A DNA stretch of 7,071 bases from NCBI GenBank assembly GCA_017626275.1, contig JAGAJD010000054.1, forward strand, positions 1-7,071, given 5' to 3'. Source of the DNA: Lachnospira sp. GTDB lineage: Bacteria; Bacillota; Clostridia; Lachnospirales; Lachnospiraceae. Position numbers and translations under genes: made by a program. Below the pieces are notes generated by a model. The model was given only the letters and a program-made list of their open reading frames with translations. It did not search any database and had not been told where the DNA came from. Below, one piece after another: positions 1 through 5,537 of this stretch; the stretch's first letter is position 1; every line of letters starts with the position of its first letter.

Positions 1-923
1 GCAGAAGAACGGCTTACACGAGGATTAACCTCGATTACACAGTACTCAAAGCTTTCAGGGTAAAGCGCATACTGTACGTTACAGCCGCCTGTGATTCCAA
101 GCTCATCAATAATATTTAAAGCAGATGTTCTTAACATCTGATATTCCTTATCAGAAAGTGTCTGTGACGGTGCCACAACGATACTGTCGCCTGTATGCAC
201 ACCAACAGGGTCAATATTTTCCATATTACATACAGTAATACAGTTACCGTTACCGTCACGCATTACTTCGTATTCAATTTCCTTCCAGCCCGCAATACAA
301 CGCTCAACTAAAACCTCTCCAACTCGTGAAAGTCTTAAACCGTTCTCAAGAATTTCCCTTAATTCCTGTACGTTATGAGCGATACCACCGCCGCTTCCGC
401 CCAATGTGTAAGCAGGACGAAGCACTACCGGATAACCAATTTTAGCTGCAAATTCTTCACCGTCTTTAATATTATTAACTACAAGTGACGCAGCACAAGG
501 CTCGCCAATCTTTTCCATAGTTTCCTTAAACATTAAGCGGTCTTCTGCTTTTTTGATAGTAAGCGCAGTTGTACCGATTAACTTTACATTATGCTCTTCA
601 AGAAAGCCTGTTTCTGCAATTTCCATTGCAAGATTTAAGCCTGCCTGTCCTCCGAGCGTAGGCAGAATACTATCCGGCTTTTCCTTTAAGATAATCTGCT
701 CTAAGGCTTTAACCGTAAGAGGCTCTATATAAACCTCATCAGCAATATCTTTATCTGTCATAATCGTAGCAGGATTAGAGTTGACTAAAACTACTTCAAT
801 ACCCTCTTCCTTTAACGAACGGCATGCCTGAGTACCTGCATAGTCAAACTCTGCTGCCTGTCCAATAATAATCGGGCCTGAACCTATCACCAATACTTTC
901 TTAATATCTGGATTCTTTGGCAT
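1..923 (-). CDS. carB: Carbamoyl-phosphate synthase large subunit, N-terminal part (cut by the window edge)
   Basis: This is the synthetase subunit of carbamoyl-phosphate synthase. It uses ammonia passed from CarA, bicarbonate and two ATP to make carbamoyl phosphate for pyrimidines and arginine in the cytosol. About 307 codons are visible, against roughly 1,065-1,075 in the family, so only the first preATP-grasp region and most of the first ATP-grasp domain are present. Translation from the ATG at 923 begins [20 protein letters not shown] and runs through the family landmarks [64 protein letters not shown] and [12 protein letters not shown], where it leaves the window. A strong ribosome binding site (AAGGAGG, 932-938) lies 8 bases before the start, inside the end of carA. 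The carA stop and this start are 3 bases apart, so the two are translated from one mRNA. The reading frame is open with no frameshift. In Firmicutes the same gene is often called pyrAB. Confidence 0.97.
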   Translation of the reverse strand, partial: MPKNPDIKKVLVIGSGPIIIGQAAEFDYAGTQACRSLKEEGIEVVLVNSNPATIMTDKDIADEVYIEPLTVKALEQIILKEKPDSILPTLGGQAGLNLAMEIAETGFLEEHNVKLIGTTALTIKKAEDRLMFKETMEKIGEPCAASLVVNNIKDGEEFAAKIGYPVVLRPAYTLGGSGGGIAHNVQELREILENGLRLSRVGEVLVERCIAGWKEIEYEVMRDGNGNCITVCNMENIDPVGVHTGDSIVVAPSQTLSDKEYQMLRTSALNIIDELGITGGCNVQYALYPESFEYCVIEVNPRVSRSS

Positions 924-926
924 TTC

Positions 927-2000
927 TTAGTCCTCCTTCTTCATCATCTCAATAAATCTGTCAAAAAGATATGCTGTATCCTGCGGGCCTGCACAGGCTT
1001 CCGGGTGGAACTGCACAGTAAAAATGTTCTTGCCTATATACTCAAGACCTTCATTTGTCTTATCGTTTACATTCTCAAATGCAGGCTTTGCAATTTCAGG
1101 ATTGAGTGTCGTTTCATCTACCACATAACCGTGATTCTGTGATGAAATATATACCTTTCCTGTCTTTAAATCCTTTACAGGGTGGTTCGCACCTCTGTGA
1201 CCGTATTTTAACTTATGGGTATCTGCACCTGTTGCAAGCGCCATTAACTGATGTCCAAGACAAATTGCAAAAATAGGCACATTGCTGTCATAAAGCTTTT
1301 TAATCTCTGCAATCTCAAATTCACGTTCCTTAGGATCTCCAGGACCGTTAGAAAGCATAATTCCGTCAGGATTAGTGCTTAAAATCTCCTCTGCCGTGGT
1401 TCTTGCAGGATATACAGTAACCTCACAGCCCCTCTTGTTTAATGAATTGGCAATATTATTTTTTGCACCGAAATCAAGCAGCGCAACCTTTAATCCGTCG
1501 CCCTTTAACACTTTTTTCTCTTTGCATGTAACCTTATCTACAACGCCCTTTACAGAGTACGCCTTAATCTTTGGAAGAACCTCTTCAAGATTATAGTTCT
1601 CATTAGTAGTAATCATTCCGTTCATTGTACCCTTTTCACGTAAAATCTTTGTAAGGGCTCTCGTATCAATTCCGCTGATACCCGGTATATCATTATCCGC
1701 AAGGAATTTCTGGATAGGGTCTTCATTTCTGAAGTTGCTAGGCATTCTGGAAAGTTCTCTTACTATATATCCGTCCGGCCATGCTTTCAAAGACTCCATA
1801 TCCTTATAACATACGCCGTAATTTCCGATTAACGGATATGTCATTGTTACTGCCTGTCCTGCATAGGACGGATCAGTCAGCACCTCCAGATACCCTGTCA
1901 TTGATGTATTGAAGACAATCTCACTAATTATTTCGCGGGTAGAACCAATACTCGTTCCAGTAAATACTGTTCCATCTTCAAGAATTAAAAATGCTTTCAT
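927..2000 (-). CDS. carA: Carbamoyl-phosphate synthase small (glutamine amidotransferase) subunit
   Basis: CarA hydrolyses glutamine and passes ammonia to CarB. The protein is complete at 357 residues, the usual family length. The N-terminal CPSase small-chain domain begins MKAFLILEDGTVFTG and contains FNTSMTGYLEVLTDPSYAGQ and GISGIDTRALTK. The C-terminal class I glutamine amidotransferase domain has the nucleophile elbow FAICLGHQ (Cys about 247) and FHPEAC (His about 332, Glu about 334), which form the triad, plus SNGPGDP and SSQNHGY. Two starts are possible: the ATG at 2000, with AGGTGG 5 bases upstream, and a GTG at 2009, with AAAGGA 6 bases upstream. The ATG is preferred because family members usually start at MKAFLILEDG or its equivalent. 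The gene is directly followed by carB, forming a carAB operon. A promoter candidate (2091-2119) and a U-tailed hairpin (2047-2073) lie upstream; no PyrR-type binding loop was recognised by eye. Confidence 0.97.
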   Translation of the reverse strand: MKAFLILEDGTVFTGTSIGSTREIISEIVFNTSMTGYLEVLTDPSYAGQAVTMTYPLIGNYGVCYKDMESLKAWPDGYIVRELSRMPSNFRNEDPIQKFLADNDIPGISGIDTRALTKILREKGTMNGMITTNENYNLEEVLPKIKAYSVKGVVDKVTCKEKKVLKGDGLKVALLDFGAKNNIANSLNKRGCEVTVYPARTTAEEILSTNPDGIMLSNGPGDPKEREFEIAEIKKLYDSNVPIFAICLGHQLMALATGADTHKLKYGHRGANHPVKDLKTGKVYISSQNHGYVVDETTLNPEIAKPAFENVNDKTNEGLEYIGKNIFTVQFHPEACAGPQDTAYLFDRFIEMMKKED

Positions 2001-2038
2001 GAATGCCACCTAATTTCCTTTCGTATTTATTTTGCTAC

Positions 2039-2050
2039 TTTTGCGCAAAA
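2039..2050. repeat. 12-bp perfect palindrome in the carA 5' leader
   Basis: TTTTGCGCAAAA is a perfect self-complementary 12-mer centred at 2044/2045. It lies directly after the U-tract of the hairpin at 2047-2073, in the stretch leading into carA, and shares four bases with the A/T run. It could be a dimeric repressor site, or by pairing with itself in RNA it could compete with the terminator's U arm. It could also be chance in an AT-rich leader. No known operator consensus was matched. Confidence 0.35.
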
Positions 2051-2073
2051 AAAAAGACACAAAAATGTCTTTT
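2047..2073 (-). terminator. Intrinsic terminator or attenuator hairpin upstream of carA
   Basis: On the minus strand AAAAGACA (2073-2066) and TGTCTTTT (2059-2052) form an 8-bp stem around a 6-base loop. The 3' arm runs into a continuous stretch of nine T (2055-2047), the form of a Rho-independent terminator. The stem is AT-rich, with two G-C pairs, so it is of modest strength. It lies about 100 bases after the end of the propeller gene and 46 bases before carA. It could end the upstream operon, attenuate carA, or both. On the plus strand the T-tract is broken, so minus-strand action is favoured. Confidence 0.6.
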
Positions 2074-2090
2074 CTTCTCAAATTTAATCA

Positions 2091-2119
2091 ATTTTATCAT
2101 ACCGGAGATATTATTTCAA
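2091..2119 (-). promoter_or_regulatory. Candidate sigma-A promoter for carAB
   Basis: On the minus strand a -35 box TTGAAA (2119-2114) is followed by 17 bases and a -10 box TAAAAT (2096-2091). A TG dinucleotide at the extended -10 position gives TGATAAAAT. Transcription would start near 2084, giving a leader of about 84 bases that contains the U-tailed hairpin. A weaker alternative, TTGAAT-16-TAAAAT at 2162-2135, also exists. The sequence is AT-rich, so box matches are less specific here than usual. Confidence 0.5.
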
Positions 2120-2170
2120 GCTAAATTTACTTAGATTTTAAAGTAAAAATGTTACTATTCAAGTCGCTTA

Positions 2171-3637
2171 TCAACTAATCTCCAACTGTCCTATATATTT
2201 CCATGTCACACCCTTGTCAACCGACTGATATTTTGCAACCGTCTTACCGTTATTATATACTCCGTTTCTTCCCTGCGTCAGATAAACAGTAAGAATCTCC
2301 TCTTCATCATAAACAGGAACAATAGCCTCCTTATACACATCGCTCCATGTAAGCTTGCCCTCTTCCGCTTTATCTGTTCTGCCGTCCGTCTGCTTAGTAC
2401 TGTCTGCCGCTGTTGTCTGTGCGTTTGCCGCTGTGCTGTCCAGCTCCTGTGGTTCCAGGGCAACCTTTGAAAATGTCTTTCCGCCGTCCCTTGTCATATA
2501 AAGATTGCTGTCCATGCCATCTACATAATCATAGCAGAAGAAACCTATATCCGAATCAATATATATTACACCCTTTAAAACATTTAATGCAGGACCGCTT
2601 CCGACAGACTCCCATGTCTGACCTCCGTCTGATGTCTCATAAATTCTTGATGCCTGCTGATTTCCGTTTTTGCCGTAGCCTATAACTATCACACCTGTAT
2701 TTTCATCAAAAAACTGTACATAATAATAGTTAGCATCATATAACGTATCAATTTCACATGTAATCCAGTTTTCTCCTTTATCAGACGAATAAATCAACGT
2801 GACCGGAATCCTGTTATTGTCTATCGTCTTGCCGCCATATACAAATGCCGTCTTGTCCATGCTCATAAACCAGCTTCCGTCTGCAAGCTGTGTCGTGGAA
2901 CCGTCCTCTAACAAAAGATTTGCACAGTCAACAGGAACAGTAATATATTTTGCACCTCCATCGTATGTAACAAACAGAGTATTCTCTCTTATCTCATATT
3001 TAATCAACGAATTGCCCGATGAAGATGCCTGATTTTCTGTTTTCCCGGATACATTTTCCTTAAGGCTTTCATTATATCTTGCAATTCCATATTCTTCGGG
3101 CGATACGATATCTTCAACATAAACAGCCGCCGTTCCGTCATAGTAATTATCCAATGCAAACGTAACAACCCATTCGCAATGCATAACACCATTATCCATA
3201 ACGCCGTCCCACGACTGAAAATATTCGGAATTACTATCTTTTAATTGTGCCGAAAAGCTTATAAGTACCGTTTTGTTCTCCCTGTCAAGTATCTCAGAAT
3301 CATTTATTTTTATCTTTCTTAAGCTCTTAGACCATGAAAGATACTTTTGCGTAAATTGAGCCAAAAATTCATTAGTCCAAATATCCGCAATTTCATTAAG
3401 CTTTAACGAATTAAATTCCTTATAACTCTCCGTTTTCGTGTCGTCCTCGTTTTTATCCTCTGAAACTTTTCCCTCTTCATCTATTCTTATATGAAATGTA
3501 TACCTTGACTTGAGTGTTATCTGATTTGCCTGTTTATTCTTATAGTTTGAGTGCACAATTATCAGTATAACAAGGCATAACACTACTAAAAGTCCAAGCT
3601 TTGTCAATATCTTCAAAACAGTCTTATTGCCTTCCAT
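2171..3637 (-). CDS. Membrane-anchored extracytoplasmic protein with four Asp-box (BNR-like) repeats
   Basis: The function is not known. The 488-residue protein has a short basic N-terminus and one hydrophobic segment (about residues 9-29) without a lipobox, so it is probably an uncleaved signal anchor placing the rest outside the cell. Residues about 40-185 form a domain I do not recognise, with WVVTFALDNYYDG and VEDIVSPEEYGIARYN near its end. From about 215 onward lie four Asp-boxes of the S/T-x-D-x-G-x-T-W type: SSDKGENW (284-291), TSDGGQTW (335-342), TRDGGKTF (382-389) and SVDKGVTW (472-479). These mark turns of a beta-propeller, as in sialidase-like and YCF48-like proteins. The last gap is longer because a Ser/Thr/Ala/Gln/Asp-rich linker (about 397-427) is inserted. 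No sialidase active-site motif is evident. The start is taken as the ATG at 3637, with GGAG 11 bases upstream; a GTG at 3649 is possible but has that same GGAG overlapping it. It follows the permease gene by 22 bases (10 from the GTG) and is the last gene of the operon. Confidence 0.85.
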   Translation of the reverse strand: MEGNKTVLKILTKLGLLVVLCLVILIIVHSNYKNKQANQITLKSRYTFHIRIDEEGKVSEDKNEDDTKTESYKEFNSLKLNEIADIWTNEFLAQFTQKYLSWSKSLRKIKINDSEILDRENKTVLISFSAQLKDSNSEYFQSWDGVMDNGVMHCEWVVTFALDNYYDGTAAVYVEDIVSPEEYGIARYNESLKENVSGKTENQASSSGNSLIKYEIRENTLFVTYDGGAKYITVPVDCANLLLEDGSTTQLADGSWFMSMDKTAFVYGGKTIDNNRIPVTLIYSSDKGENWITCEIDTLYDANYYYVQFFDENTGVIVIGYGKNGNQQASRIYETSDGGQTWESVGSGPALNVLKGVIYIDSDIGFFCYDYVDGMDSNLYMTRDGGKTFSKVALEPQELDSTAANAQTTAADSTKQTDGRTDKAEEGKLTWSDVYKEAIVPVYDEEEILTVYLTQGRNGVYNNGKTVAKYQSVDKGVTWKYIGQLEIS

Positions 3638-3659
3638 TGATAATCTCACTCCGTTTCCA

Positions 3660-4478
3660 TTAAATTTCTCTCTTAATATGAACTGCTTCTCTCATAATCT
3701 TTCTGTAATGCGGATAACTCCAACAGTAGTATACAGCAAATACTCCTATAAAAAGGCTCACCACAACAAATACGGGATTTACAAAAATAAGCCAGTCAGA
3801 ACTGATTCTTCTTTCAAGCAGCGGCAGCCCGTATGCAATCAGAATACACACGGCTATAACCGTACCGTTAAAAGCATTTCTGCTGTCATACATTGACCTG
3901 ATATTTTCAAATCCGACAAGTGCAAACATTTCTCCGACAGGTCTGATACATACTGTAACAATACTGACAAGCAGACTGTTTGCAAATGATACGCCAAACA
4001 TACATAATATAATAGTAAAATATATTAAATCCGTAATCATCTTTACCGCAAGTCTTCCCAGGAAGTTCATATACGGACTGACAAGTACTACCTTTACCAT
4101 TAAATAGTCTCTGTCTCCCATCGCAAAAAGTGTATTGTTTGCAAAGCTTCCGCATACCGAAGACAGAACAAAAAACATAAACAGCATTGCCGATTCCTGA
4201 TTTGAAGCAATCAGAGGACAAAAATGTGCCATAAAAAGATACGGAATATACATAAAACACGCAACATAAAGATACTTTTTTATAAATTGCCAAACGCCTC
4301 TTACAAGTACTGCCACAAGTCCTATTACTGTTCTTAATTTGGAATTTTTTCTGTTAAATATCTTACTGCTCACATGATGCCCGATAACAGGCAGCCCCAT
4401 AAGCAGCTTCAAGATTCTGTTCGTTCCCTCATGGAAACTTAAAATCTTTTCCGCAAACATTTTTCTATAAATTTCCAC
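3660..4478 (-). CDS. Polytopic membrane protein, probable ABC transporter permease
   Basis: This 272-residue protein is probably the membrane partner of the ATPase encoded just upstream. The role is inferred from membrane topology and gene order, not from a recognised family motif. After an amphipathic, basic N-terminal region (about 1-65) come hydrophobic stretches near residues 69-92, 97-117, 147-180 (long enough for two passes), 204-221 and 229-253, giving about five or six transmembrane segments and a basic C-terminal tail (HYRKIMREAVHIKREI). It has no signal peptide or Walker motif. The start is taken as the GTG at 4478, because GGAG (4485-4488) sits 6 bases before it; an ATG at 4490 in the same frame has no spaced ribosome binding site. 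Its stop is 22 bases before the propeller gene. At about 270 residues it has half the length of some two-half ABC-2 permeases, so a shortened form cannot be excluded. Confidence 0.75.
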   Translation of the reverse strand: MEIYRKMFAEKILSFHEGTNRILKLLMGLPVIGHHVSSKIFNRKNSKLRTVIGLVAVLVRGVWQFIKKYLYVACFMYIPYLFMAHFCPLIASNQESAMLFMFFVLSSVCGSFANNTLFAMGDRDYLMVKVVLVSPYMNFLGRLAVKMITDLIYFTIILCMFGVSFANSLLVSIVTVCIRPVGEMFALVGFENIRSMYDSRNAFNGTVIAVCILIAYGLPLLERRISSDWLIFVNPVFVVVSLFIGVFAVYYCWSYPHYRKIMREAVHIKREI

Positions 4479-4484
4479 ACTAAT

Positions 4485-4488
4485 CTCC
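4485..4488 (-). promoter_or_regulatory. Ribosome binding site that favours the GTG start of the permease
   Basis: GGAG on the minus strand lies 6 bases before the GTG at 4478. It overlaps the alternative ATG at 4490 (ATGGAG), which itself has only a weak GGA directly abutting it. The ATPase gene shows the same arrangement: ATGGAG, 6 bases, then the start. Confidence 0.5.
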
Positions 4489-4495
4489 ATTCCGA

Positions 4496-4570
4496 GAACG
4501 CCGCAAATAATCAGCTATTTGTGGCGTTCCCAACACAAATAGCCCTGCCAACTTGTTGGCATTGTGGAAC
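4496..4570. repeat. Cluster of overlapping, competing inverted repeats between the ATPase and permease genes
   Basis: Four pairings can be read here (plus-strand coordinates). (A) 4496-4509 with 4516-4529: 14 pairs with one G-T wobble and a 6-base loop. (B) 4514-4523 (GCTATTTGTG) with 4534-4543 (CACAAATAGC): a perfect 10-bp stem with a 10-base loop. (C) TGCCAA (4546-4551) with TTGGCA (4556-4561), loop CTTG. (D) GTTCC (4526-4530) with GGAAC (4566-4570) and ACAA (4535-4538) with TTGT (4562-4565), which extend C. A and B share the same arm and exclude each other; A and D also overlap. The cluster fills most of the intercistronic gap. No T-run follows on the minus strand, so it is not a simple terminator. 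It could be a dispersed palindromic (REP-like) element, an mRNA stability element, or a switch controlling permease expression. Confidence 0.8.
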
Positions 4571-4580
4571 AATCTTTTAT

Positions 4581-5258
4581 TTAAGGATTTTCCACATTAC
4601 TCTCCCCGATAATCTCTAATACTGCCGCTCTAATCTCCGGTATCTGCAGGGTTTCCTTCGGAACGGAGTTTAATTCTCCGTTATTAAGCACTAAAAATTC
4701 ATCTGAAATCTTTCCTGCCACTTCCAACAACCCGGTTGAAATCAGTATAATATGATCTTTCTTTACCGATTCGAGTACCTCAAGAAAATCATTTGTATAC
4801 GTCTCATCACAATAATCAAACGGTTCATCAAACAGTATAACATACGGTTTCTGAACAAGAAAAGCCGCAAGCTGGAGTCTTTTTTTATCTTCAAAGCTTA
4901 ACTCTCCGATTAATGTATCTCTTGAGTTCTCTTCCATTTTTACCCTGTCTAAAAATTCATCTGCCGGTATGGCAATATTTTTTAATTCACACAAAAACCG
5001 AATATATTCATAGCCGGTAACATACATAGGAAGAATACTCTGCTTTGCAGCCAAAAATATAGTACTTTTTTCCTTTGTTTCAATCGTTCCCGAATCAATC
5101 GCTATATCCTCACTGATACACTCAAATAATGTAGTCCTTCCCGAACCATTTCTTCCCAAAACAGGATAAAGAATACCTTCTTTAAATGTATAATTAATAT
5201 CTGATAATATTTCTGTCTTTTTATTATATGACTTTTTGAGGTGATTAAGCCGTAACAT
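4581..5258 (-). CDS. ABC-type ATPase subunit with altered catalytic motifs
   Basis: This 225-residue cytosolic protein has the ABC nucleotide-binding fold in normal order and at normal length. An A-loop Tyr lies near residue 11, followed by Walker A GRNGSGRT (35-42), a Q-loop region around Gln 73 (KQSILPMYVTGYEYIRFL), a signature-region LSFED (120-124) followed by KKRLQLAAFLVQKP, and Walker B VILFDEP (140-146) with the catalytic Glu 145 kept. The usual Walker A lysine is Arg 41, the GGQ of LSGGQ is FED, and the H-loop position in ISTGLL (Gly 176) lacks its histidine. ATP binding may survive, but hydrolysis is likely weak or absent; this is inference. The best overall resemblance is to BcrA-type exporter ATPases. 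It is the first gene of the operon and probably pairs with the membrane protein that follows. The start at 5258 is chosen because GGAG lies 6 bases upstream; the ATG at 5270 has AGGA too close. Confidence 0.88.
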   Translation of the reverse strand: MLRLNHLKKSYNKKTEILSDINYTFKEGILYPVLGRNGSGRTTLFECISEDIAIDSGTIETKEKSTIFLAAKQSILPMYVTGYEYIRFLCELKNIAIPADEFLDRVKMEENSRDTLIGELSFEDKKRLQLAAFLVQKPYVILFDEPFDYCDETYTNDFLEVLESVKKDHIILISTGLLEVAGKISDEFLVLNNGELNSVPKETLQIPEIRAAVLEIIGESNVENP

Positions 5259-5264
5259 ACCATT

Positions 5265-5268
5265 CTCC
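5265..5268 (-). promoter_or_regulatory. Ribosome binding site that favours the inner ATG of the ATPase gene
   Basis: GGAG on the minus strand is 6 bases before the ATG at 5258. The outer in-frame ATG at 5270 has only AGGA, one base away, which is too close for normal initiation. Use of the inner start removes four residues (MENG) that are not part of the ABC fold. Confidence 0.5.
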
Positions 5269-5308
5269 ATTCCTGTCCGCTGTGTTTACAGACAGACATA
5301 TACAATTT

Positions 5309-5338
5309 ATTATATTACATTTATATATATTTTGTAAA
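5309..5338 (-). promoter_or_regulatory. Candidate promoter of the ATPase-permease-propeller operon
   Basis: On the minus strand TTTACA (5338-5333) and TATAAT (5314-5309) are separated by 18 bases. The -10 box is a perfect consensus and the -35 box matches five of six. Transcription would start near 5302, about 45 bases before the ATPase start. The T-tract array at 5371-5397 lies about 33-60 bp upstream of the -35 box, where an UP element or curved DNA could help polymerase bind. Confidence 0.5.
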
Positions 5339-5370
5339 TAACTGAATCGCCCTGTATTTTTCGTTAAGAA

Positions 5371-5397
5371 TTTTTTTATATTTTTTTATATTTTTTT
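5371..5397. repeat. Three phased T7 tracts with 10-bp period (predicted curved DNA)
   Basis: TTTTTTTATA occurs twice in tandem, followed by a third TTTTTTT, so tracts of seven T begin at 5371, 5381 and 5391. A/T tracts repeated about once per helical turn bend DNA; this is established DNA physics. The array sits in the divergent region between the ATPase operon promoter and the PAP2 promoter. It could be a promoter-enhancing curve, a nucleoid-protein site, or slippage-derived low complexity. The rest of the 5259-5537 gap holds the two promoters and nothing else that I recognise. Confidence 0.75.
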
Positions 5398-5443
5398 CTC
5401 AGTTAATTTCTAAGAATTACCTGTTATTATTATTCCCACAAAC

Positions 5444-5472
5444 TTGCAATGCATCAGATATCGTGTTATAAT
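5444..5472 (+). promoter_or_regulatory. Strong extended -10 promoter candidate for the PAP2 gene
   Basis: TTGCAA (5444-5449), a 17-base spacer and a perfect TATAAT (5467-5472) are preceded by TG at the extended -10 position (TGTTATAAT). The start of transcription would be near 5479, giving a leader of about 59 bases. A consensus ribosome binding site GGAGG (5528-5532) lies 5 bases before the ATG at 5538. Confidence 0.7.
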
Positions 5473-5537
5473 TCACTAATCTATGTATTAAAATAATATT
5501 AAACTGTAAGTATTATTCTGTATTAACGGAGGTTATT

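Noticed and set aside
1375..1596. Plus-strand open frame of 73 codons
   Set aside because: It lies wholly inside carA on the opposite strand, where the carA protein is conserved, and shows no recognisable domain.
2126..2147. Small hairpin TTTACTT/AAGTAAA after the propeller gene as its terminator
   Set aside because: The 7-bp stem has only one G-C pair and is followed by just TTTAGC on the minus strand, so it is too weak to call. The hairpin at 2047-2073 is a better candidate.
2010..2170. PyrR binding loop or a T-box upstream of carA
   Set aside because: No PyrR consensus loop or T-box sequence could be found by eye in the leader.
2413..2685. Plus-strand open frame of 90 codons
   Set aside because: It is antisense to the propeller gene, whose Asp-boxes show that the minus frame is the coding one. 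The frames at 2799-3032 and 3627-3896 are rejected for the same kind of reason.
3907..4293. Minus-strand frame of 128 codons rich in Cys and Tyr
   Set aside because: It is an out-of-frame reading of the permease gene. Its composition is odd and it has no ribosome binding site that I could support; the permease frame gives clean membrane segments.
4496..4570. CRISPR or simple intrinsic terminator
   Set aside because: There is no direct repeat and spacer pattern, and no T-run follows the stems on the transcribed strand.
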